Positions 17,109-26,733 of a stretch of 64,000 nucleotides of DNA are shown in pieces (the first letter of the stretch is position 1; each line of letters opens with the position of its first letter). Origin of the DNA: UMGS172 sp045636945 (GTDB lineage Bacteria; Bacillota; Clostridia; Oscillospirales; Acutalibacteraceae). The stretch covers positions 21,665 to 85,664 of the forward strand of contig JAZTYO010000017.1 of the NCBI GenBank assembly GCA_045636945.1, read 5' to 3'. The notes under the pieces were generated by a model, which saw only the letters and a list, made by a program, of their open reading frames with translations, was not told the origin of the DNA and did no database searches. The position numbers and the translations under genes were made by a program.

Positions 17109-18668
17109 ATGTCTCAAATTATTGCATTTGTCCTTTACTTTGTTGCAATGCTTGGAATAGGAATCTATTTTTTCTTTAAATCCAAGGACGCAGGTGAAAA
17201 GGACTACTTTTTAGGCGGACGTTCTATGGGCCCGTGGGTTACCGCTATGAGTGCTCAGGCATCTGATATGAGCGGTTGGTTATTAATGGGCTTCCCCGGA
17301 AGTATTCTTGCTTTCGGTATGGGTAAGGTTTGGATCGGTATCGGTCTTGCACTCGGTACAGCTGCAAACTGGTTGATAGTTGCTAAAAGACTTCGCCGTT
17401 TTTCCAAGGCATCCAATGACTCAATCACTTTACCTCAGTATCTTACCAACCGTTTTGCATCTTCAAGCCCCGTACTTAAGGTTGTTTGTGCAATAATTTT
17501 CCTTATTGCTTTTACCGTTTACGTTGCTTCGGCTTTCAATGCAGGTACCGCAGTTTTCTGTGCGGTTATTCCTTGGTTCAGCGGTCATAAGCAGTTGGCA
17601 ATGGTGATTTTTGCAGCTATCATCCTTGTTTATACATTCATGGGCGGCTATAAGGCCGTTTGCTGGACCGATTTCTTCCAAGGTCTTTTGATGCTTGTTG
17701 CTTTGTTGGCAGTTCCTATCATTATGTATTCTTCAGGCAATTTTGATCCTGCATTTGAGGGTGCATTTGCTGAAGGTGTTACCGCTTTTAATTCCAATCC
17801 GTTCACAGCAAGCTGGCAGGATATTATTTCTGGTCTCGGTTGGGGTCTTGGCTATTTTGGTATGCCTCACATCCTTGTTCGTTTTATGTCAATTGAGAAA
17901 CCTTCAATGGTTAAAAAGTCTTCAACTGTTGCAATCACTTGGCTTATCATCACTCTTGGTGCCGCAATTATGATTGCATTCTTTGCAAGAACCTATTTGT
18001 TCTCTGACGGAACATCTCTTGCTGAGAGTCTTATTCCTGCGGGCAATCAGCAGAATCTGTTTATTGATATTGTAAATGATATGTTTACAGGTCCTATGGG
18101 CTTCTTTGCCGGTATCATTCTTTCAGCCATCATTGCTGCTTCAATGTCTACTGCCGACTCTCAGTTGCTTGTTGCATCTTCTTCCTTTACAAGCGACATC
18201 TATAAGCCTCTTATCAGAAAGAATAAGGCAACCGATAAGGAAATCCTTTGGGTTGGACGTATTGTTGTTTTGGTAGTAACTCTCGTTGGTCTTTTGATTG
18301 CTTTGTCCGGTCTTAATGGAACAAATGCATGGGCATCCAATATTATGGCAATGGTTGAGAACTCTTGGGGTCTCTTTGGTGCAGCATTCGGTCCTGTTGT
18401 TATCCTTTCGCTTTTCTGGAAACGTTTCAATTATGTAGGTGCTGTTGCTGGTATCCTTGCTGGAGCTATTGCCGATATCGCTTGGTTGGTACTTTTCACC
18501 AGCACAGTTACCGATGCTGTTATCACCAATACCGGTGTTTATGAGATTGTTCCCGGATTTATTGTAGGTGCTGTTGTTGCAGTTATTGTTACACTCTGCA
18601 CTAAGGCTCCGTCACCTGGTGTCCTTGCCATCTATAATGTTGCCACCGATAAGTCTATCGATGACTAA
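17109..18668 (+). CDS. putP: Sodium/proline symporter
   Basis: The 519-residue protein is a sodium:solute symporter with about 13 hydrophobic helices. It has the N-terminal DYFLGGRSMGPWVTAMSAQASDMSGWLLMG stretch that contains PutP sodium- and proline-site residues, and the later IIAASMSTADSQLLVASS signature of the SSS family. It would import proline with sodium across the cytoplasmic membrane. It has its own promoter and terminator, so it is a single-gene unit. The substrate is assigned from close similarity to PutP; pantothenate or other SSS substrates are less likely. Confidence 0.93.
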   Translation: MSQIIAFVLYFVAMLGIGIYFFFKSKDAGEKDYFLGGRSMGPWVTAMSAQASDMSGWLLMGFPGSILAFGMGKVWIGIGLALGTAANWLIVAKRLRRFSKASNDSITLPQYLTNRFASSSPVLKVVCAIIFLIAFTVYVASAFNAGTAVFCAVIPWFSGHKQLAMVIFAAIILVYTFMGGYKAVCWTDFFQGLLMLVALLAVPIIMYSSGNFDPAFEGAFAEGVTAFNSNPFTASWQDIISGLGWGLGYFGMPHILVRFMSIEKPSMVKKSSTVAITWLIITLGAAIMIAFFARTYLFSDGTSLAESLIPAGNQQNLFIDIVNDMFTGPMGFFAGIILSAIIAASMSTADSQLLVASSSFTSDIYKPLIRKNKATDKEILWVGRIVVLVVTLVGLLIALSGLNGTNAWASNIMAMVENSWGLFGAAFGPVVILSLFWKRFNYVGAVAGILAGAIADIAWLVLFTSTVTDAVITNTGVYEIVPGFIVGAVVAVIVTLCTKAPSPGVLAIYNVATDKSIDD

Positions 18669-18687
18669 AATCGTTATATAACCTTAA

Positions 18688-18725
18688 AAGCACCCGAGTC
18701 TTTTGGCTCGGGCGCTAGTTTTGTC
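18688..18725 (+). terminator. Terminator after putP
   Basis: GCACCCGAG (18690-18698) pairs with CTCGGGCGC (18707-18715), one mismatch, followed by T-rich sequence. Confidence 0.8.
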
Positions 18726-18779
18726 AAAAATTGTACAAAAATTTCGTCAAAAATTTAACAAAATGTCAATGGCATATTT

Positions 18780-18807
18780 TTGCTTAAAGTAGTAAAATTA
18801 GTATACT
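18780..18807 (+). promoter_or_regulatory. Promoter for Ldh-family gene
   Basis: TTGCTT (18780-18785) and TATACT (18802-18807) are 16 bp apart. Just upstream, GTCAAAAATT occurs twice (18723-18732 and 18747-18756), possible paired binding sites. Confidence 0.55.
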
Positions 18808-18836
18808 TTATGATATAAAAATAAGGAGAGAAAATT

Positions 18837-19967
18837 ATGGCTACTAAATACATCAGATACACTTATCCTCAGCTTAAGGCTTTTTGTGAGGACTGTTTCG
18901 AGAGCTTCGGCTTCACCAAGGCAGAAAGCGAAATCATTTCGGACGTTCTTTTGCTTTCCGACCTTTACGGTATCGAGTCTCACGGTATGCAGAGACTTGC
19001 ACGATACCACAACGGTATCAAGAAGGGTCTTATCAAGGTAGAAGCTAAGCCTGAGGTTGTTTTTGAAACTCCCGTTTCGGCAGTTATCGAGGGTCACGAC
19101 GGCATGGGTCAGCTCATTGGTCACAAGGCGATGAACCTTGCTATCGAAAAGGCAAAGACCACCGGTATGGCTATTGTTACCGTTCGTAACTCCAACCACT
19201 ACGGTATTGCAGGTTACTATGCAAAGATGGCTTGTGATGCAGGTCTTATCGGTATGTCGTTTACCAACTCGGAGGCCATCATGGTTCCTACCTTTGGACG
19301 TCTTGCAATGCTCGGCTCCAACCCTATTGCAATCGCAGCACCTGCAGAGCCTTATGATTTCTTCTTTGATGCTTCCACCACAGTTGTTACCCGTGGTAAG
19401 CTCGAGGTTTACAATAAGCTCGGCAAACCTCTTCCCGAAGGCTGGGCATTGAACGCCCAGGGTAAGGGTAGCTCCGATGCCAAGGACGTTCTTGCTAACA
19501 TCGTTGCTAAGAACGGCGGCGGTATTATGCCTTTGGGCGGCGAGACCGAAACTCTCGGTTCTCATAAGGGTTACGGTTACGGTATGTTCTGTGAGCTCTT
19601 TACCTCTATTCTTTCTATGGGTATTACCTCTAACCACACCCACACCAACGGCAAGGGTGGTACCTGCCACGGCTTTATCGCAATCGATCCTAAGGTATTC
19701 GGTGATCCCGCTGAAATCAAGGAGCATCTTTCCACCTTTATGCGTGAGCTTCGTGAGTCTCCCAAGTCCGAGGGTCAGACCAGAATCTACACCCACGGTG
19801 AAAAGGAAATTATTGCAAAGGCAGACCGTCTTGAGAACGGTATCGACGTTAATATCAACACCGTTGCAGAAATGTTCGATATGTGCAAGTTCGTTGGTCT
19901 TGATCCTGTTAAGTACCTCGGCGATGTAAACTTCGATGAGGTCAACGCAAGTTCTTCTTACAAATAA
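18837..19967 (+). CDS. Ldh-family malate/lactate/ureidoglycolate dehydrogenase
   Basis: The 376-residue protein belongs to the type 2 malate/L-lactate dehydrogenase family (AllD, YlbC, MdH of methanogens), unrelated to classical LDH. Visible family marks are ESHGMQRLARY near residue 46 with the catalytic histidine, and VRNSNHYGIAGYYA around residue 117. It reduces or oxidises a 2-hydroxy acid with NAD(P). The exact substrate cannot be read from sequence, and no allantoin genes are nearby. Its codon use (many C-ending codons) suggests high expression, with an AAGGAGAG ribosome site and its own promoter and terminator. Confidence 0.88.
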   Translation: MATKYIRYTYPQLKAFCEDCFESFGFTKAESEIISDVLLLSDLYGIESHGMQRLARYHNGIKKGLIKVEAKPEVVFETPVSAVIEGHDGMGQLIGHKAMNLAIEKAKTTGMAIVTVRNSNHYGIAGYYAKMACDAGLIGMSFTNSEAIMVPTFGRLAMLGSNPIAIAAPAEPYDFFFDASTTVVTRGKLEVYNKLGKPLPEGWALNAQGKGSSDAKDVLANIVAKNGGGIMPLGGETETLGSHKGYGYGMFCELFTSILSMGITSNHTHTNGKGGTCHGFIAIDPKVFGDPAEIKEHLSTFMRELRESPKSEGQTRIYTHGEKEIIAKADRLENGIDVNINTVAEMFDMCKFVGLDPVKYLGDVNFDEVNASSSYK

Positions 19968-19987
19968 TTTCTTGATGGCATAATTTA

Positions 19988-20023
19988 CCCCTCTGAAGAC
20001 TTAAACTTCGGAGGGGCATTTTT
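19988..20023 (+). terminator. Terminator after Ldh-family gene
   Basis: CCCCTCTGAAG (19988-19998) pairs with CTTCGGAGGGG (20006-20016), followed by a T run. Confidence 0.9.
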
Positions 20024-20046
20024 ATATTTTAGAGATTTTTCCTTAT

Positions 20047-20120
20047 TTGAGTGATTATCAAAAATTCTGTTATAATTAAGAACACTCCGAAAGTCTAAAA
20101 AAGACAGTCGGAGGGTTTTT
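20047..20120 (+). promoter_or_regulatory. Promoter-like site directly followed by a terminator hairpin
   Basis: TTGAGT (20047-20052) and TATAAT (20071-20076) are 18 bp apart. A GC-rich hairpin (CTCCGA...TCGGAG with AGTCT/AGAC inside) with a T tail ends by 20120. A transcript would be only about 35-40 bases. Confidence 0.4.
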
Positions 20121-20126
20121 ATTGTT

Positions 20127-20707
20127 TTACTTGATTTCTAACGTCAATTTATTGTTGTTGGCTTTAATTATAAAGCCGTTATCGGTACTTTCGGTAGTAC
20201 CGTCGGTACTAACGGAATAAGCAAAATCGCGGTGTGTAAGGTTTACACAACTGCCGTCGGTATTAACGATCGGCGCTTTCCTGTCGTTGAAGATTCGTGC
20301 TTTAAATAAAAAACCGTCAGGAAATATCCACCGCCGATATTACCGTCTTTACTCCAATGGTAGCAATCGATAAACGGAGGATTATCAAAGTAAAGTCTTT
20401 CATCTTTAGCAACCTCGTCGTAATATCTGTCGCGGTAATTATCATTAAAAATAAACAAATCGCGAAGGAAGAACAAATCATCCTTAAAATACAAATTTGC
20501 ACGGTAGTTTTTGTTTTAAACCACGCGGTACTGCGGTCAGTTTTGCGTGCAACGGTAGTTGTGCATGGCGTTAATTTATACAGAAGGTAGTAGGCAAATT
20601 ATACTTTTCGGCAAACTCAATTTGTTTCACCACAAGCTCTAAAAGGTCAATTTTTTCTCTTGCTCACAAGCACGAATGAAGTTTACAAAGTTAATAATAC
20701 TTTTCAT
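20127..20707 (-). pseudogene. Decayed gene of a conserved clostridial hypothetical family
   Basis: Read on the minus strand, an N-terminal piece (MKSIINFVNFIRACEQE, then in another frame DLLELVVKQIEFAEKYNLPTTF) is followed by stops. A C-terminal piece (YFKDDLFFLRDLFIFNDNYR onward) shifts frame once near 20295 and ends at GFIIKANNNKLTLEIK. The ends resemble a long hypothetical family of gut Clostridia that I recall only loosely. The middle is missing, so the gene is dead by at least two frameshifts plus a large deletion. Confidence 0.65.
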
Positions 20708-20775
20708 ATAAGTCACACCCCATTACGGTTTTAATTTAAATATAATTTGCGTTTTAAAATTAGTCAATAACAATA

Positions 20776-20804
20776 TTGAAAAAGATTCCTGATTGTGATA
20801 AAAT
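20776..20804 (+). promoter_or_regulatory. Promoter for TetR gene
   Basis: TTGAAA (20776-20781) and TAAAAT (20799-20804) are spaced by 17 bp. Confidence 0.6.
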
Positions 20805-20870
20805 CAGTAAAAGAATAGGATATAATCTTAAAATATACAGTATATAATCATTTGAATAGGGTGCGATTTT

Positions 20871-21461
20871 ATGGGTAGAAAGAACTTGAAAAACACAAAA
20901 GGTAAAATTGTATCGGCTGCTTGGAAACTGTTTTATGACCAAGGCTATGAGGATACCACCATTGAGGATATCGTCTGGGAATCGGGAACGTCTAAAGGCT
21001 CATTTTATCATTATTTTGAGAGTAAGGATGCTTTACTTTCGTCTTTGTCGTATCTTTTTGACGAAAAGTATGAGGAGTTGGCACCTAATATAACGGATGA
21101 TATGAATAGTATTGATGCACTGTTGTTTCTTAATCAAGAACTGTTCGGTATGATTGAAAATCAGATAGATTTGGACCTTTTGAGTCGCTTGTTTTCAACC
21201 CAGTTAACTACCAAAGGCGAACAAAGTCTGCTTGACCACAACCGTGTTTACTATAAACTTATCCGCAAACTCGTTACTCGCGGTCAGGAAAGAAATGAGA
21301 TAACAACATCTATGACCGTGAAGGAAATCGTCAGATTTTATGCTCTTTGTGAACGTGCTTTGATGTATGATTGGTGTTTATGCAAAGGTGATTATTCGTT
21401 GAAAGAATATGGAATCAAAACAATGCCGATGTTTTTGGAAAAATTAAGAAAAGAGAGTTGA
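20871..21461 (+). CDS. TetR/AcrR family transcriptional regulator
   Basis: The 196-residue protein has a TetR N-terminal helix-turn-helix, with TTIEDIVWESGTSKGSFYHYFESKDAL at about residues 24-50, and a C-terminal ligand-binding/dimer domain without assigned ligand. Such proteins repress a neighbouring transporter or enzyme gene until a small molecule binds. No efflux gene is adjacent; the closest downstream intact gene is the GH38 mannosidase beyond an AraC pseudogene, so its target is not evident. Its stop codon lies inside the terminator stem. Confidence 0.9.
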   Translation: MGRKNLKNTKGKIVSAAWKLFYDQGYEDTTIEDIVWESGTSKGSFYHYFESKDALLSSLSYLFDEKYEELAPNITDDMNSIDALLFLNQELFGMIENQIDLDLLSRLFSTQLTTKGEQSLLDHNRVYYKLIRKLVTRGQERNEITTSMTVKEIVRFYALCERALMYDWCLCKGDYSLKEYGIKTMPMFLEKLRKES

Positions 21462-21485
21462 GTATTTTGCTCAACTCTCTTTTCT
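21447..21485 (+). terminator. Terminator overlapping the TetR stop codon
   Basis: A perfect 16-bp stem, 21447-21462 with 21470-21485, seven-base loop. It includes the TGA at 21459-21461. Confidence 0.92.
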
Positions 21486-21883
21486 ATATTTGCTCATTTT
21501 ATTTTCGAATTTCTCGCGGAATAGGGTAGATGCCCAGCTTATATTGTTAAAACCGCTCTCATATATAATATCCGATAACTGTGATTACTGTTACGAAGCA
21601 TATTTGCGATAAAATCCAGTCTTAAACCGTTGATATACTCAGTTACAGTCTAACCTGTGTATTTTTTTTATGCTTCTTAATGTGTGTTCGCGTGTTTTTG
21701 GCAAAAGCCGCAGTAACTGTTCAACGCCAACGATAAAATTTCCGTTTTGACGCATAGTGTCAAGAAGTTCGTCTAACCAAATCTGAATGTTATTTTTCTT
21801 GTCTTCAAAATCTGCAAAAAATCGTGTGAATATTCGGTGTCCTTGTCGACAAATCTTTCGGCAGTAAGTAATTTTGCATCCAT
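21486..21883 (-). pseudogene. AraC-family regulator, decayed
   Basis: The minus strand keeps pieces of a regulator in shifting frames: MDAKLLTAERFVDKDTEYSH at the start, then IQIWLDELLDTMRQNGNFIVGVEQLLRLLPKTREHT, then the AraC helix-turn-helix end EYINGLRLDFIANMLRN and NNISWASTLFREKFENKMSKYRK. The last two match the second HTH of AraC proteins. At least three frameshifts separate them and part of the second helix is garbled. It sits divergently next to the GH38 gene, which it may once have controlled. Confidence 0.8.
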
Positions 21884-21940
21884 AAAATCACCTAAAATTT
21901 TAAAAATAACAATATCATAATAAATGTATTACAATACTGA

Positions 21941-21969
21941 TTGCAATTCAAGATTAATTGTAGTAGAAT
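21941..21969 (+). promoter_or_regulatory. Promoter for GH38 gene
   Basis: TTGCAA (21941-21946) and TAGAAT (21964-21969) are 17 bp apart, 27 bases before the TTG start. Confidence 0.6.
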
Positions 21970-21996
21970 ATAAATATTAAAAAAGAGGTGTTTCTT

Positions 21997-24900
21997 TTGG
22001 ATATTAAAAACAAAGTAAAGGTTATATGCGATAAGCTTAACGTTCAACGTAAAGGCACGTTGTTTGATGTTACTGATATTGAGTACGTCAAGGCTGACGG
22101 TTATAAAACCGACAACAGTTTCCCCACGGACGGATGGCAGCCTTTTGAGAAGGGTCAACGATTCCACGGAAAGGATGAGCACTATTGGATAAGAGCATCC
22201 TTTAAAACTCCCGAAGTGCCTGAGAATAAGTACCTTATGTTCAGGTGCACAACCGGATTTGAAGGCAAATGGGATGCAACCAATCCTCAGGGCTTGCTTT
22301 ATCTTAACGGTATAATGACTCAGGGCTTGGACACCAATCATACCGAGGCTTATCTTGAGCCTGATACCGACTATACAGTACATAATTATTTTTACGTCGG
22401 TATGACAAACGACAGTGTCGGATGCAGAATGTTTGTTGAGCGTTACGACAATCGTATCGAAAAATTATACTACGATATGCAGACTGCTTTTGACGTTTGT
22501 TTATTGCTTAACGAGAATTCTGACGATTATATCAAAATTATGACGGTGCTTGACCGTACCGCAATGCTTCTTGATATGCGTGAGCCTTACAGTGATGCAT
22601 ATTATGCGAGCATAGAGAGAGCTTTGGAATTTATTGAGATTGAACTTTATGAAAAAATTTGTTCAACCGAGGGTAAACCTATTGTAAACGTTATCGGTCA
22701 TACTCATATTGACGTTGAGTGGCAGTGGACAAGAGAGCAGACGAGAGAAAAGATTCAGCGTAGCTTTTCAACCGCCAAGTCTTTGATGGACAAGTATCCC
22801 GAGTATAAGTTTATGCTTTCTCAGCCCGAGCTTTACCGCTATTTAAAGGAAGAAGCACCCGAAAAGTATGAGGAACTCAAAGAGCTTGTTAAAGAGGGAA
22901 GATGGGAGCCCGAAGGTGCTATGTACGTTGAGGGTGACTGCAACCTTGTCAGCGGTGAAAGCTTTGTCCGTCAGTTTATGCATGGTAAGAAGTTCTTTAA
23001 GGACGAATTCGGTGTTGACAGTAAAATTCTGTTCCTACCTGATGTATTTGGTTACAGTGCAGCATTGCCTCAGATTCTCAAAAAGTGTGGTATTGAGCAT
23101 TTTGTTACCTCTAAAATTAGTTGGAACGATACCAACACAATGCCGGTTGACACCTTCTATTGGGAGGGTATTGACGGTACCGAAATTTTCACTAATTTTA
23201 TCACAACTCAGGAATATAGAGGTATTGAGCCACAAAATTACACAACCTATGTAGGTAAACTTACTGCCTCTCAAATGAAAGGAACGTGGAACCGTTATAA
23301 GCAAAAGGATTATGCTGAACGCAGCCTTCACACCTTTGGCTTTGGTGACGGTGGTGGCGGTCCTACCAAGGATATGCTTGAACGTTACGACCGCTTGAAA
23401 AAGGGTATGCCCGGTATCCCCGTTGCTTATATGGGCTTCTTAAAACCTCACCTTGATATGGTTAAAGACCAGTTTGACGAGAATGCAGAAAAACTTCGCA
23501 GAGCACCAAAATGGCGTGGTGAACTGTATCTTGAATATCACCGAGGAACATACACTTCCATTGCAAAGAACAAGAAAGGCAACCGTAAGTCGGAATTTTC
23601 ACTTTCCAAAGCAGAGGGCATTTCCTACATCGGTAAACTTTTAGGCCTTGAATATGATGCCAATGGTCTTTACAAGAATTGGAATATGGTGCTTCACGAC
23701 CAGTTCCATGATATAATCCCCGGTTCTTCAATTTTTGAGGTTTATGAACAGAGCGATAAGGATTATTCTGAGATTGCCGAGTTCTGTTCTTCGGTTGTTT
23801 TCGAAAAGCTGAAAGGCATTGCCTTTAATATCAACACAAACGGCGGAATTTTAGTCTATAACCCGTTGGGATTTGCTCGTTGCGGTTTGGTTACGGTTGA
23901 CGGTAAAACCTTTGAAACCGATGAAATTCCTGCATTTGGCTGGTGCGTAATCAATCCCGATTCCTTCAAATTAAAGGTTTCGGTAAGCGGATATACAGCC
24001 GAAAACGATTATTACAAACTCACCCTTGATGAAAGCGGACGTATTGCATCTCTTTACGACAAGCGTGCCGAACGCGAAGTTTTTGAAGCAGGCAAGTTTG
24101 GTAATGAACTACAGATTTTCGAGGATTTCCCGTTCAACTATGATGCCTGGGAGATTTCGGATTACTATAAGCAAAAGATGTGGTTGCTTGATGATAAAGC
24201 AGAAATCAAGCCGATTTTTGACGGCGACCGTGCAGGTTTTGAGGTTACAAAGAATTATTTCAAATCAACTATAAAGCAGAACATTTGGCTTTACAGCAAG
24301 AACACCCGAATCGACTTTGAAACCGATATAGATTGGCACGAACAGCATCAGGTGCTTAAAACCGCTTTCCCGTTTGACGTTCACGCTTTAAATACAACCT
24401 ACGAAATTCAGTTCGGTCACGTTTCCCGTCCCAATAACGAAAACACTAGCTGGGATAAGGCCAAATTTGAGGTTTATGGACACAAATGGGTTGATATGAG
24501 TGAAAACGGTTACGGTGTTGCATTGCTTAACGATTGCAAGTACGGACACAACACCGAGGGTAATGCACTTAAACTCACAATGCTCAAGTGTGCAACCTTC
24601 CCGAATCCCATCGCCGACCAAGGTGAGCATAAGTTTACCTATTCCTTGATGCCGCATATCGGCGATTTCCGTGATGCAGGCGTTATTCATGAGGCATATT
24701 CTCTCAATCAGCCCTTGGAAGCAGTTGAGGTTAAGGCTAATAACGGCAAACTTAATGATAATTTTTCGCTTGTTTCTAACGATAAGGAAAATGTTATTAT
24801 TGAAACGGTCAAGAAGTGCGAGTATGACGACGGTATGATTGTCAGAATGTATGATGCTTACGACCGTCGTGCAACAACAACAGTAACGGTTGCCGACGGC

Positions 24901-25020
24901 TTTAAGAAAGCATATCTTTGTGACCTTTTGGAAAACATTATCGAGGAATTGTCATTTAACGGAAAATCGGTTAGAGTACCCGTTAAAAACTTTGAGATTA
25001 TAACCTTGAAGTTCATCTAA
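21997..25020 (+). CDS. Alpha-mannosidase, glycoside hydrolase family 38
   Basis: The protein is about 1007 residues with the GH38 fold. The zinc site is HTHIDVEWQW (His235, Asp239 by this start). The nucleophile region is FLPDVFGYSAALPQI with Asp349, and HDQFHDIIPGSS supplies another metal histidine. C-terminal beta domains follow. It cleaves alpha-linked mannose. No signal peptide is seen, so it acts on imported oligosaccharides. The TTG at 21997 is preferred because AAAGAGGTG ends six bases before it; a GTG at 21988 lies inside that ribosome site. It is a single transcription unit. A second GH38 and manA occur near 52-55 kb. Confidence 0.92.
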   Translation: MDIKNKVKVICDKLNVQRKGTLFDVTDIEYVKADGYKTDNSFPTDGWQPFEKGQRFHGKDEHYWIRASFKTPEVPENKYLMFRCTTGFEGKWDATNPQGLLYLNGIMTQGLDTNHTEAYLEPDTDYTVHNYFYVGMTNDSVGCRMFVERYDNRIEKLYYDMQTAFDVCLLLNENSDDYIKIMTVLDRTAMLLDMREPYSDAYYASIERALEFIEIELYEKICSTEGKPIVNVIGHTHIDVEWQWTREQTREKIQRSFSTAKSLMDKYPEYKFMLSQPELYRYLKEEAPEKYEELKELVKEGRWEPEGAMYVEGDCNLVSGESFVRQFMHGKKFFKDEFGVDSKILFLPDVFGYSAALPQILKKCGIEHFVTSKISWNDTNTMPVDTFYWEGIDGTEIFTNFITTQEYRGIEPQNYTTYVGKLTASQMKGTWNRYKQKDYAERSLHTFGFGDGGGGPTKDMLERYDRLKKGMPGIPVAYMGFLKPHLDMVKDQFDENAEKLRRAPKWRGELYLEYHRGTYTSIAKNKKGNRKSEFSLSKAEGISYIGKLLGLEYDANGLYKNWNMVLHDQFHDIIPGSSIFEVYEQSDKDYSEIAEFCSSVVFEKLKGIAFNINTNGGILVYNPLGFARCGLVTVDGKTFETDEIPAFGWCVINPDSFKLKVSVSGYTAENDYYKLTLDESGRIASLYDKRAEREVFEAGKFGNELQIFEDFPFNYDAWEISDYYKQKMWLLDDKAEIKPIFDGDRAGFEVTKNYFKSTIKQNIWLYSKNTRIDFETDIDWHEQHQVLKTAFPFDVHALNTTYEIQFGHVSRPNNENTSWDKAKFEVYGHKWVDMSENGYGVALLNDCKYGHNTEGNALKLTMLKCATFPNPIADQGEHKFTYSLMPHIGDFRDAGVIHEAYSLNQPLEAVEVKANNGKLNDNFSLVSNDKENVIIETVKKCEYDDGMIVRMYDAYDRRATTTVTVADGFKKAYLCDLLENIIEELSFNGKSVRVPVKNFEIITLKFI

Positions 25021-25021
25021 T

Positions 25022-25063
25022 AAAAATCACACCCCGAAGATTGCTCTTCGGGGTGTGATTTTT
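25022..25063. terminator. Bidirectional terminator between GH38 and phosphoglucomutase
   Basis: A perfect 19-bp stem (25022-25040 with 25045-25063) around a TTGC loop, with A and T tracts on its two sides. Confidence 0.95.
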
Positions 25064-25070
25064 ATGTGAG

Positions 25071-26693
25071 TTATTTTATAATACCGTGAATAACCTCTTT
25101 GATTTTTGCAAGTCTTACTTCTGCGGTTGCTTTATCAGCTTCCTTGATCGAGTAGTATACTTTAATCTTGGGTTCGGTTCCCGAAGGACGAACTGCAATC
25201 CAAGAACCGTCTGAGAAAATGAATTTCAAAACATTTTCACGCGGCAGGTCGCGAACGCCTTTCTTGAAATCCTGTACCTCGGTGATACCGTCCAAAAGGG
25301 AAGAACCCTTTTCACGGAAATAAACCATCAGGTTTTGAATCTTCTCGGCACCGTCCTGACCCTTCAATGTGAAGCTGTCCTGAGTGTCAAGATAATAACC
25401 GAACTCGGCATAAAGCTCATTAAGGCCGTCAACCAAAGTCTTGCCTTGATTCTTATACCAAGCAGCCATCTGACAAATAAGCATTGATGCTACAACGGCA
25501 TCCTTATCTCTTGCGTGATTTCCGATAAGATAACCGTAAGACTCCTCATAACCAATGACGTACTCGCCTGAGCCGTCAGACTCATACTTGTTCATCTTGT
25601 TGCCGATGTACTTGAAGCCTGTAAGCGTTTCTTCAACAATAATACCAAATTTGCGGCCGATATCAGCACCAAGTTCGGAGGTTACAATGGTCTTGATCAT
25701 TGTGGATTTATCGTTGAGAATTTCCTTCTTCATTGTGAGGACAAAGTTTACGAGCATTGCACCCGTGTGGTTGCCGGTAAAGAGAACATATTCTCCGTTG
25801 TGCTTGACAGCGATACCAACACGGTCACAGTCGGGGTCGGTACCCAAAACAAGGTCTGCATCAATCTCTTTTGCTTTTTCAATAGCGATGTTAAGAGCAT
25901 CCTTTTCTTCGGGGTTGGGGCTGCGTACCGTTGAGAAGTTGCCGTCGGGAAGTTCCTGCTCCTTAACAACAGTAACGTCAAGACCTTCAAGCATTCTACG
26001 TACGGGAACATTACCCGAACCGTGAAGGGGAGTGTAAACGATTTTAACACCGGACTTACCTTCATAAAGCGATTGCTTCTTAACTGCCTTCAAAAACTCT
26101 GAAAGAACGTCGTCACCAATCATCTTAATGTTATCCGAATTATCGCAGAAGGGAATAGTTGAGTAATCGGTGATATTATTGATAAATTCAAGTGCTGCGT
26201 TGGCTTCTTCGGTGTTGAGCTGGCAACCGGTGTTGTCATAAACCTTGTAGCCGTTATATTCCTTTGGATTGTGCGATGCGGTTATCATAACACCCGCAAC
26301 ACAACCCAAGTGCCTTACGGTGAATGAAAGAACGGGAACGGGGGCTTCAAACTCGTAAAGGTAAGCAGTAAAGCCCATTGATGCAAAAATACCAGCAGTA
26401 ATCTTGGCAAAATATTGCGAGTTGTTTCTTGTATCGTAGGCAATGGCAACCTTGAGATTATCACTGCCTTTAGACTTTACGTACTGTGCAAAACCGTAGG
26501 TTGCACGGCCAACGGTATATTTGTTCATACGGTTTGAGCCTGCACCCATAATGCCTCTGAGTCCAGCTGTGCCGAATTCCAAATCCTTGTAAAAACGGTC
26601 TGAAATTTCAGCCTCGTCTGTGATGGCTTCAAGCTCTGCTTTTGTGTCAGCGTCGAAGGTCAGCCACTGTTGGTATTTTTCCTTGTATGTCAT
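25071..26693 (-). CDS. pgcA: Phosphoglucomutase/phosphomannomutase (PgcA-like)
   Basis: The 540-residue enzyme has all four alpha-D-phosphohexomutase domains. The phosphoserine loop is MITASHNPKEYNGYK, the magnesium loop is GTDPDCDRVG and the phosphate-binding RPSGTEPKIK is near the C-terminus. It interconverts hexose 1- and 6-phosphates, linking glycolysis to polysaccharide synthesis and the mannose branch. The ATG at 26693 is used since AAAGGGAG lies just before it; a start six codons earlier would overlap that site. It has one of the strongest promoters in the window. Confidence 0.94.
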   Translation of the reverse strand: MTYKEKYQQWLTFDADTKAELEAITDEAEISDRFYKDLEFGTAGLRGIMGAGSNRMNKYTVGRATYGFAQYVKSKGSDNLKVAIAYDTRNNSQYFAKITAGIFASMGFTAYLYEFEAPVPVLSFTVRHLGCVAGVMITASHNPKEYNGYKVYDNTGCQLNTEEANAALEFINNITDYSTIPFCDNSDNIKMIGDDVLSEFLKAVKKQSLYEGKSGVKIVYTPLHGSGNVPVRRMLEGLDVTVVKEQELPDGNFSTVRSPNPEEKDALNIAIEKAKEIDADLVLGTDPDCDRVGIAVKHNGEYVLFTGNHTGAMLVNFVLTMKKEILNDKSTMIKTIVTSELGADIGRKFGIIVEETLTGFKYIGNKMNKYESDGSGEYVIGYEESYGYLIGNHARDKDAVVASMLICQMAAWYKNQGKTLVDGLNELYAEFGYYLDTQDSFTLKGQDGAEKIQNLMVYFREKGSSLLDGITEVQDFKKGVRDLPRENVLKFIFSDGSWIAVRPSGTEPKIKVYYSIKEADKATAEVRLAKIKEVIHGIIK

Positions 26694-26733
26694 TTGAAAA
26701 CTCCCTTTCATGAATGTATTTTAATATGTATTA

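Noticed and set aside
18798..19796. A 332-codon minus-strand ORF opposite the Ldh-family gene.
   Set aside because: It mirrors the codon bias of a highly expressed gene on the other strand; no ribosome site or conserved motif.
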